Positions 56,218 to 64,000 of a stretch of 64,000 nucleotides of DNA are shown piece by piece; the first letter of the stretch is position 1; every line of letters begins with the position of its first letter. The notes under the pieces were generated by a model. It saw nothing but the letters and a program-made list of their open reading frames with translations. It did not search any database and was not told the DNA's origin. A program made the translations under genes and the position numbers. The stretch is from Paracamarosporium sp. OC-R06-R3 (Eukaryota > Ascomycota > Dothideomycetes > Pleosporales > Didymosphaeriaceae), in the NCBI GenBank assembly GCA_019828545.1, contig JACVRA010000474.1:1-64000 (forward strand). Direction: 5' to 3'.

Positions 56218-56706
56218 CTACGTACAAAGACGGATCGATGGGTTCTTTGCCTTATACTTGGCGACTTGCGCCGTGCACTGTTCGATAGTCTCAGCGAGCT
56301 CAGCATCGTTTGCAGTTAATTAGCGCTCGTGGGCTCGTTCACGCTTCTCATCGATGTCAAAAACAGCCGTGAGGTCGACGACGCGTTGCTCCTCAGTTGC
56401 CTCGCAGTCCTGCACGATTTCGCGGAGAGCAGTCTCCCATTCGTTCATGACCTTGGCTACGCAGGCCGGAACGCCATCATATGCCTTGAGCTCTCGCTTG
56501 ATTCCGGTGATGTTCTTCAGCAGGTCGCTAAGCTTAGTCGAGAGCGGCGCAGACGAGGAGCCCTTCTCGGAAACAGTAACGTGAGGCTGAGGCTCTGCCT
56601 GGCAGACGTTGGGAGCAATCTGAAAGTCGGACTGATGGAGCTGGGCTGAGTGCAATGACTTGGTAGACTAGCTAGATTTGCTAGAGGCGCTGATACAAGA
56701 TGCCAT
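56218..56706 (-). pseudogene. small gene with two in-frame stops (TAG, TAA)
   Basis: One reading frame runs from an ATG at 56706 (MASCISASSKSS) to a TAG at 56218-56220. It is interrupted by a TAG at codon 13 (56668-56670) and a TAA at 56320-56322. Between and beyond the stops the frame has clear protein character: LSDLLKNITGIKRELKAYDG, VMNEWETALREIVQDCEAT, then after the TAA a helical AELAETIEQCTAQVAKYK. A single C-to-T change at CAG and CAA glutamine codons explains both stops (CpA to TpA). I found no intron that removes them. The predicted product would be about 160 aa, mostly helical, of unknown family. Alternatives are readthrough, mRNA editing or a shorter gene using an internal start. 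Confidence 0.5.
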
Positions 56707-57216
56707 TGTTGCTGTGGCAGAGCGGTCCGTAGACGATGCGGGTTTTTCTGTTTAGTAGTTTGATGGTACGGTTGAGAGGCTGGTTTTGATTGGAGTATGA
56801 GGTGTGCCGGAGTTGCTCTAAGATAGAGTTTGAAGTCGGATGAGATGCTAAAGGTCGAGAGTGATTATGAGCAAGTGCCTGAAAGAAAGACAGTCAAGAT
56901 ATCGAAGAGTTTTCGGCCGATTGTATGGCAGACTACGTGTGGTGGAGGGGGAGTTCGTCGAAGCTGTGGGCAGCCGACATGCCTGCCAAGACCTGTGAGA
57001 GTGAAGTGAAAGTTAAAACTTTATATTCATTTTGAATGGTGTGACTGGATCACGTAAAGTACAGCTCGAGCTCACATTCATATCTCGTCTCCGATAGGCT
57101 TGCCAGCCTTGTATTTTACATAGCCATTCCCACAGCGCTTCCCAATGTTGTACACGCTCTGAAAGCAGGAGAGACTCTTTCAGGTTTCTTCCTGTATATA
57201 AACACATGCGATTCAT
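56707..57216. other. intergenic, nothing recognised
   Basis: This is 510 bp between two minus-strand genes. A weak ORF (57013-57216) abuts the MGR2 stop but has no domain. No repeats were seen. Confidence 0.5.
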
Positions 57217-57716
57217 CTAGTTCTTCTCCTCACGGGTTACTCGTGGGTACTGGTATTGACGCGGGAGGATCATTGGGCGTTTGTTGATCTTCGCGAAGGC
57301 TTCGGCGGCGATTGGAGAGCTTTCTGTGCGGATTGTGGTGCCGATGGCCATGAAGAAACTTGACAATATTCTGTTAGCTAGCTCCTGCCAAAGTGCAATG
57401 TAATTGCTTACCCGAATGTGGCTGCTGAACCGATCATGTATTGTCCCAGCGTCCGAAGCATGCCGTTAGGACCAGGACCAAAGCGCACGATGTTTGTGAA
57501 GCCTGTATCATTAGCGAGACCTCGATTAAGTTCTGGAATTGTTGCGCACCGAAGATGAAGCCGATGATGAGGCCTACAGATCCTCCCATCATGCCACCCA
57601 TCTTGACTGCATTGTGTTAGCGAAGCTTCGGCGGAAGCAAAAGGCAGCAACTGACGCTTGTCAATGGTGGAAGGGCCATGCTGGCCACCAGGCATTGCTC
57701 CAACAGGTACGGGCAT
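57217..57716 (-). CDS. MGR2: MGR2/ROMO1-type subunit of the TIM23 translocase
   Basis: Four exons (57656-57716, 57550-57606, 57412-57502, 57217-57358; introns 49, 47 and 53 nt) give 116 aa. The first helix contains KMGGMMGGSVGLIIGFIFG, with glycine-packing repeats, and is followed by FGPGPNGMLRTLGQYMIGSA and ATFGFFMAIGTTIRTES. This is the conserved two-helix Mgr2/ROMO1 pattern. Mgr2 couples TIM21 to TIM23 and gates lateral release of proteins into the inner mitochondrial membrane. The C-terminal tail (RPMILPRQYQYP) is a fungal extension. No single ORF covers the gene. It is divergent from the FHA/STRIPAK gene. Confidence 0.88.
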
Positions 57717-58428
57717 AGTGAACGAAGTGCCTGACGTGTGTGGAGAGGCAAGCAAGAGGACGGTGGTCCCACATACACCTCGGCGCGCATCGCCCTAGCC
57801 CAGATGCGCGCATGGTCACATGACATATGGACACAAAACATGCAGGCCAGGAATGCAGACGAGGGCAAATGTTTCTGCTGCTCAGAGTTGCATCACAACA
57901 GACCAACCTGTATCCAGGCATCCAGCTCCGCCGCGCTGCGTTGTTATCGGGCGTGTCCTCGTCACGTTGCTACTGCAGACGGCGCTCGGAGCAGCGTGTG
58001 GAGGAGACGAGGCCTCACTTCATCCGCTTGCGAGCAGCCAGACTCCGCATCACAGCCGTGCATCTCACGAGCAGCACGCCGCAGCCCTCCATCGCAGCCC
58101 CCGTCGTCGACGCGGTTCGCCTTGCACTCGCCGCCGCAGCACCTTCGCCGCTGCCGTCCCTGCCCGGGCTCAGCACACGACTCGACACGCCGGCCGCTGC
58201 GAAGCCGCCCGCCCGCCCGCGCTCGCGGCTCTGCACAGCCCATGCGTGCGTGAAGACGCCTGCTGCATTGCCGTCACCGTCGCCGTCGCCGTCGCCGCTG
58301 TCCAGACCCGGCGGCGTTCGCGCTGTGGGCCCCCGCTAGATCGAGCCGACAACAGCCACGGGGTTGTTCGAGGGAAAACACGTCCCTGCAAACACGCACC
58401 CGGGCAGCCGCGCTGCACATTCACGGTG
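57717..58428. other. divergent promoter region; long GC-rich open frame
   Basis: This lies between MGR2 and the FHA protein. The FHA gene's frame stays open upstream to 57820, but the extra 203 codons are Arg/Ala/Ser-rich, typical of GC-rich leader DNA, with no conserved motif. I treat it as promoter and 5'-UTR. Confidence 0.55.
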
Positions 58429-60695
58429 ATGACGGCAGTTGCTCCTCCTGTAAACTTCCAGAACAGATGGAGCGGGCCTAGCGCCGTCCCCAACGGAGCT
58501 GCCCCCATGAGCGACGACTTCAGGATGTTCATGCCCCGGAAAAGCGCCCACCGCTCCAACTCGTCCTCGTCGCTCTCATCCCAGGCCTCTTCCACATCCA
58601 CCATCTCGACCGCCTCCTCGCAGACGAGCGGCGTGGGCGCTGCTCCCGCCGCCGACGGCTCGACCTGGGCTGCGCGGAAAAAGGCGCCAAGAGGGTTATG
58701 GCCCGCGACCAAAACAGAACCCGCCGTCGGCATCACAAACACTCGTCCCCAGTCTCTCACCTCTGCCGGCCAAGGCCCCTCAGCCGCCGCCGCCATGACG
58801 CAGCTACACTCACCTGCACCGCTGCCGTCGCAGCATAACGGCACCACCCAGTCGCAAACCAACGGCACGCCACGCGCTCCCATGCAAGAGGCACAGGCAA
58901 TACTGCACCTCATTCCAATGAACGGCACCTTCGAACGAAAGACCATCACCGTGCCCTTCTTCCCAGACGTCCTCCGCATTGGCCGACAAACGAACAACAA
59001 GACCATACCCACACCCCAAAACGGGTACTTCGACTCAAAGGTCCTCTCGCGGCAGCACGCAGAGATCTGGGCTGACCGGAACGGCAAAATCTGGATTCGC
59101 GACGTCAAGTCATCCAACGGCACCTTTGTCAACGGCCAGCGGCTGTCTCAAGAGAACCGCGATTCAGACCCTCACGAACTGCGCGAACAAGACATGTTGG
59201 AGTTGGGTATCGACATCGTGAGTGAAGATCAGAAGACCATCGTGCACCACAAGGTTGCCGCCCGTGTCGAGCACGCTGGCATCTATTCCAACACGGGCAA
59301 CAACATGGTAGACCTCAATTTCGGTGAGATGGACGGGCACCAGCTCTCAAATATGGTGGGCCCAGGCGGCCAGCAACCGATGGTCAACATACGGGGTCGC
59401 ACTCCCAGTCAAGGATCAATAAACGGCCAGCGGTTGCCAGGACCCACCGTACTGGGAAACAACATTGGCGCGATGCAGCAACCACGGCATCCCAACTTTT
59501 GGCTACAGCCAATCACAATGGAGCAAGTTGTCAAAAAGTTGAATGTGAGTCCATGCCTGATTACATATACGTTGGCCGCGCACTAACATGCCAAAAGGCG
59601 GAAATCAAAGTTGCACGGCAACAATCTCAAGACCTCCAGCAGACTCATTCATACATCGACGCTATCCTTTCCGCAGATCCGAAGAAGGAATCGGCCAAAA
59701 ACTCGCCTATAAACTCTACAAAGATCTCGCCCATTAAAGACGTCAACCTTAAGGCCAGATTCTCCGACCCGCCAGCGCCCCCACCGCAGCAGCCGTTGCC
59801 CGAGAAGCCGGATGCCCCCTCTCTAAAGAGGATGGATTCCGAGAAGTTGAAGATCACTGGCTCGCCTGTGAGATCTGACGCGCAGATGTCGACATTGAAC
59901 GAAGCTCTGCAAACCGCGAAGAAAGAGATCGAGTCTCAGAGCGTCCGGCTGAAGGACCTTGAGGCTATGTTGACGGAAGAGCGCCGTGCTAGAGAGGATG
60001 CTGAAGAAAGGGCCAATCGGCTTGAGCGCGAGCGAGTATCTACAGAATCAGAACCAGAATCAGAATCAGCAAATGGAGACGTCCACAAGAAGGATGCCAG
60101 TGAAGATGGAGACGAGACCGAAACCGTTATCGCCAATGGTTCTACTTCATCAAACCTTGCAGATGCCGCCACCGCACGCCTCCAACAGCGTCTTGATACA
60201 ATGATATCTGAGATGAACGAAATGAAGTTGCAGATGGAAAAGTACCGCCAGCGTGCTGAGACCGCAGAGGCCGATCGCAAGAGCCTGGCAGAGATGATTG
60301 AAAACATTCGCAACGACAACGCGAAAACAGCTAGCAAGGAAGTGAAGCACCGCAGTGGAAGCCAGGGCGGATCTGCACGCGAGGCAGTAGACGAGGAAGT
60401 CGATCATTCTGTGAATGTTGGAGGTGCGGAAGAGGGTGAAATTACAATCATCAACGAGAGAGACGCGGAGGAAGACACCAATGGAACGGCTTTACGGAGA
60501 AGCCAAAATGGCCGTACAGCTCAGCACGAAGATACAGCAGCGTCCAACAAGGCATCACAGGCCCTGGCGACACGAACGAACCGGAACGATCTAGCGCTTC
60601 TCCATGGTGCCCCAGCAATCTCCATGCTTACTGTTGTAGCATTGGGTGTGGCCGTGATGGCTTGGCTCAATGACTATCCAAAGGTCGACCGATGA
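58429..60695 (+). CDS. FHA-domain, tail-anchored STRIPAK subunit (SLMAP/PRO45-like)
   Basis: Two exons (58429-59544, 59598-60695; 53-nt intron) give 737 aa. A Ser-rich N-terminus precedes an FHA domain (about residues 165-275: VLRIGRQTNNKT, SRQHAEIWADRNGKIWIRDV, KSSNGTFVNGQRL). A long coiled-coil part follows (AMLTEERRAREDAEERANRL, MISEMNEMKLQMEKYRQRAE), then one C-terminal membrane helix (AISMLTVVALGVAVMAWLND). FHA, coiled coil and tail anchor in this order match SLMAP and Sordaria PRO45 or yeast Far9/Far10, which place the STRIPAK phosphatase complex at ER, nuclear envelope and mitochondria and are needed for fruiting and cell fusion. The start at 58429 (MTAVAPPVNFQNRW) is chosen because upstream residues look non-coding. 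Confidence 0.85.
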
Positions 60696-62078
60696 AAAGG
60701 TCTCTAGCTGCGACCCTACAAGAAACATGCCGCGGCGCCGTGCGCGAAGTTAGAATTGAACCCGTTGCAAGTGTTTGTGCAGCACCCGACCCACAACACA
60801 CAGCGGAGTAAAACGAGAGTAGCACTGCGAAGATACAGCGTTGTTGTAGAGAACGACGATGACCCTAAGATCACAGCTATACTGTTTTGACCAGTCTCCC
60901 ACGTTGATGATCCACGACACAGAGCTTCATGATCTGTCTTGGGCATTTAGGACCAGAACGACATTGCACGGCATGAACCGGGAAAATTATCACCAAAGCG
61001 GACATCCGCGATGCAGCCAATCACGAACGCACACATGGTCGACACGACTCCTCATCTACGAACCGAGCTATACACACATTCATATTATCTGCTAGCGTTT
61101 TGCCCTCTTGTACGTCTTGTCGTTCTTACTGGCGTAAAAAGCAGGCTACTGTACACGATCAATTGTTTTTCCTTGCATTGCAGGATTTGGTGGCGTCTCT
61201 TCTGGAGGACATATTTGTCCGGGAGTATTGTGGCTTGGATAGGTCATCTTGTCATTCTGTGTTTTAGTTTGCCCTCTTGCACGAGAGGTATTCCTTGTAC
61301 AGTTTTGGATGATGCGCAAGCTGAAGCTTGGCATCCCCACACTCTTTACTGCACCAGCTACGGCTGCATGCACTTTCATTTGTTGGAGACGTTCGGTTGG
61401 GTCTTCTAGTAATCATGAAGAAATACTACTTTGGATTACACATGATCTTCTTTTGTTATCTCTATCCACTCAATGCGCGTTTGTTGATGAAGTCTATATG
61501 CACTCTTCACTAATCCTCCCTGCGGAAGAGCTGGTACTTGGGACATCAAATCCTAGTCAATCCAAGATGCGTCTCGCTTGTCGAAGACCTATTGGAAAGA
61601 TACAGACACCCTCAAGATGCCTGATGGCGAAGCTCATCCAGATCTCCTATACGAGCGTCGGTGGAAACAGCGGTTCGACCGAACCTTTGCTGTTAGAGCA
61701 AACTGCGCGTCACGTATGATGACCAAGGCCTATCGAACAGAGTATCAGGTAAAGATACACTAGAACCGATCCATGGGTATCGATCTCATGAATGCGTGAT
61801 TTTGGACAAAGGTGTATGGGAATTGAACTGGGCGACATTGTTGGTTTGTTATCTGAAAATGAACAGGACATTTTAAGACGAAGATGAGGAGCGTACGCAA
61901 TCTGCTCCCCGACGTTGCACTAAGTCGAAGATGTATTTATACTGTGCCTTTGTAGGGGACGTCTCGATGTAACCCAGCACACTCAAGTCATTGATACGCC
62001 CCGCCCCCCAAATCTTCTACGTGGTATGAATTGAACTACCTACCCTGCACATCGAAACCTTCCACCAGCTCTGATATC
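60696..62078. other. intergenic, one coding-like fragment
   Basis: This is 1.38 kb with no full gene. A plus-strand stretch at 61578-61763 without an ATG encodes polar, protein-like sequence (LLYERRWKQRFDRTFAVRAN) right after a stop, perhaps a lost exon or chance. The rest is A/T-rich with weak ORFs. Confidence 0.4.
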
Positions 62079-62801
62079 TTATGGCTGATCCTTGCTGGGC
62101 TCAACTGCAGATACATCATCAGAATCAGTTAAGTCGCTGATCTGCTTCTCCATGCCCATTCGCAATTCCTTGACCGCAAGGCATACCCGGCTTTGTTCGT
62201 GGATGCGGTCATCAGCCTGTTTGCCTAGCTCGGCAAATTTCTGAACCATTTCATCGACCATCGCACTGTTCTGTGACCTGTCCTCTCGACTGGCCCGTGC
62301 ATCTGCTTCGAGTAGATATGTAAGAAATTGGGCTTCGAGAGCTGATTTGACGTTCGGATACGCTGCGCGAGGCTTTTGCCCCGGCTCCAATTCTTCTTTT
62401 GTGCTTTCCGTGGGTGTCTGCGAGAAGTAGTCGGCGGCTCTGCGTTCTAAATACTACTTGAAACTCTCTGGGAAGTCTGGACGCCAGACCAAACGCGGTT
62501 TAGTCGTAGCTTGCGTTGACTTGGATGCAGTAGCGTTCTCTGAGGTTCGCTCGACTCCTTTTCGCTTGAAATTCTTCGCGTACATGGGCCGTGGAGTGCG
62601 GACGTTCTGCGGCTCCTGCTCCGAGTGCTTCGTCGAATGGTCGCTTTCCCGCATCTTTAGGATACATGCAGCAATGATCTGAGACCATTCCGGTATGTCC
62701 ACGGCATCGCTCAGCTCCTCCTCCTCCTCCTCCTCCTCCTCCTCCTCCTCCTCTTGAGCCTTCTTCGCCCTCTCCTGTTTCCTCTTGTTGCTGCTTGGCA
62801 T
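62079..62801 (-). pseudogene. 241-codon gene with one in-frame TAG
   Basis: The frame starts at ATG 62801 (MPSSNKRKQERAKKAQ), passes a run of 13 Glu, and continues through VDIPEWSQIIAACILKMRES to PDFPESFK. A TAG follows at 62454-62456. The same frame then continues without break as YLERRAADYFSQTPTESTKE and SALEAQFLTYLLEADARA to a TAA/TGA-type end at 62079. A C-to-T change at a CAG codon explains the stop, and no intron can remove it. Without the stop the product would be about 240 aa, charged and helical, possibly nuclear, of unknown family. It may be a recent pseudogene, or translated by readthrough or after A-to-I editing of UAG. Confidence 0.55.
62715..62753 (-). repeat. trinucleotide microsatellite (13 x CTC), poly-Glu coding
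   Basis: Thirteen perfect ctc units on the plus strand encode 13 Glu residues in the stop-interrupted gene. A perfect repeat of this length is likely to vary between isolates. Confidence 0.9.
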
Positions 62802-63535
62802 CCTGACGAGTCGGAGCTTCTGCTAGCGCCTCAGGATCGTTATGACCGGGTCTCTGAAACTTAAACGGATGAAGTGGGTACGTAAGATACACAAGAATGG
62901 CTAGACTGCGGATGAGAACGGTGAGTGAATAGCAAAAGCTCAGGTATGTGGCGGTAAGATCGTGAGATAAGGTGCATTTTCCTGATCGAAGCGGTCATCG
63001 CAGACTGGGAAGGTGCCCCGGCGTATGTTGAATGACTGAGAGGAACCGAGCGGAGCTAAACACGTAGGTTCTGGTGGAGGGTACACCTGCCTGATGGAAT
63101 GAGAAGGCAGCCACTGCTATATCAATGCTGAGGTACCTCGCATTAAAAATAGTCGGTAAGAACTACCAACGCTCCAGCTGTAGACATTATACATTATTGG
63201 ATACTATCCATCAGCTGTGCATATACAATATTGCAACATGTAGCTTTCTCTGATCCCGTAATATTTGCTTTGACGGAATATCGGTCTAGCGGCAACCGCG
63301 AATGGTTTTTCTTCCGGCCGAAGGGCAGGATGGTACCGCTTTTCGACCTTTGCAACTGCTCCTGATGGAGTCAATCGTGGACGACGGGTATGTAGCTCCG
63401 AGCGTTAATCTGCGTTGGATGGTTTCAAGCGGTTGTCTCTCGAAGAGAGAAGTACACTACCATTGAGTGTGACTTCGGGCGCATCGAACTAGCAGGGGAG
63501 GTTTCCAACTTCGCGCTTATGTGCAAGCTTGACAA
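62802..63535. other. intergenic, nothing recognised
   Basis: This is 734 bp between two minus-strand genes, with A/T-rich parts near 63120-63260. No gene, RNA or repeat is supported. Confidence 0.5.
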
Positions 63536-64000
63536 CTATCCCGCAACAAGTCCCAATCCCACAAGTGCAGCACCCATGTGAAGCCACTGCTCCATATCCA
63601 CTCTTCGGCATGCCCCTACGCCTCTACTTGACGTTGTCACAGCTGTATGGTCAGCGCCTGTGGTATCGAGATTGCCCGGTCGAGCTGCCGCTGTGATACT
63701 CGCCTCGAAGTCCGTCGTCGGTCTTGTGACTGTAGCGGGCACATTCGTGACTGTGGCGGTCACTGCTGTACCGCTCGAGCTAATAGTAATCAACGTTTGT
63801 CCAGCGACATTTGTAGCGATAGCAAGATATGTTGCGGTGGTACCATCTCCGAGCATGGAGGAGAGGCCGGGTGTAAGCGTGAGAATCGCGGATCCCAGAG
63901 TGATTTGTCCGGTAACAGTTATTACGGAAGGTGATTCAGGAGCAGAAATGGATGGACCAAAAGCAGTTTCTGTCGTTGCTTGTGTTTGCGCATTTAGGCC
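63536..64000 (-). CDS. 3' end of a Ser/Thr-rich cell-surface protein (partial)
   Basis: The frame is open from the right edge of the window to a stop at 63536, giving 154 residues of a longer protein. The sequence is Thr/Ser/Ala/Val-rich with beta-like repeats (SVITVTGQITLGSAILTLTP, YLAIATNVAGQTLITISSSG) and ends in a short hydrophobic tail (WLHMGAALVGLGLVAG), as in GPI-anchored fungal wall proteins. The N-terminus and signal peptide lie outside the window. Many filamentous ascomycetes have such poorly known surface proteins; no enzyme domain is visible in this part. Confidence 0.65.
   Translation of the reverse strand, partial: GLNAQTQATTETAFGPSISAPESPSVITVTGQITLGSAILTLTPGLSSMLGDGTTATYLAIATNVAGQTLITISSSGTAVTATVTNVPATVTRPTTDFEASITAAARPGNLDTTGADHTAVTTSSRGVGACRRVDMEQWLHMGAALVGLGLVAG

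Noticed and set aside
57820..58428. 203-codon upstream extension of the FHA/STRIPAK gene
   Set aside because: Arg/Ala/Ser/Pro-rich translation of GC-rich DNA without conserved motifs, and a good start exists at 58429.

Overview
The window is nuclear DNA of a filamentous ascomycete (Pezizomycotina). Genes carry many short GT-AG introns (about 47-104 nt), both strands are used, and intergenic stretches are short. An AA9 LPMO, a secreted lipase, a tyrosinase, a SLMAP-type STRIPAK subunit and a fused macrodomain/class M sirtuin all fit. A Dothideomycete (Pleosporales-like) is my best guess from overall style, but the species cannot be read from the sequence. Exon boundaries below were placed by hand; most complete models close in frame.

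Left part (1-16 kb): a secreted tyrosinase; an ADP1-like ABC transporter on the minus strand; a PLP aminotransferase; and a xanthine dioxygenase (XanA type) with a perfect UaY-type operator upstream. A 3.7-kb tract (about 10.67-14.50 kb) follows, bounded by two diverged direct copies of an 80-90 bp sequence. It holds a decayed tRNA-Gln-like sequence, a C2H2-like ORF and two inverted, broken copies of one unknown gene, and looks like an old insertion hit by transitions (RIP-like). A low-complexity TPVKK/Gly-rich protein follows.

Middle (16-34 kb): a PIF1-family helicase with a possible zinc site, a C2H2 plus tandem C-terminal Zn2Cys6 protein, a metallophosphoesterase, a CAP59-type GT69 glycosyltransferase, proteasome RPN5, an FSH1-type hydrolase, the macrodomain-SirTM fusion and a class 3 lipase.

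Right (34-64 kb): ERG4 sterol reductase with an Asn-Gly repeat tail, an RBR-type protein, NBS1, a small DUF1748-type gene with a 6-nt first exon, pyruvate kinase, the mRNA-capping triphosphatase, RPN2, COX10, AA9, MGR2, a SLMAP/PRO45-like STRIPAK subunit, and the 3' end of a cell-surface protein running off the right edge. Two small minus-strand genes (56.2-56.7 and 62.1-62.8 kb) are open apart from in-frame TAG/TAA codons.

Most genes are housekeeping and show no cluster logic. The clearest regulatory link is the UaY-like site before the xanthine dioxygenase. The most unusual parts are the 10.7-14.5 kb insert, the writer/eraser ADP-ribosylation fusion, and the stop-interrupted genes.
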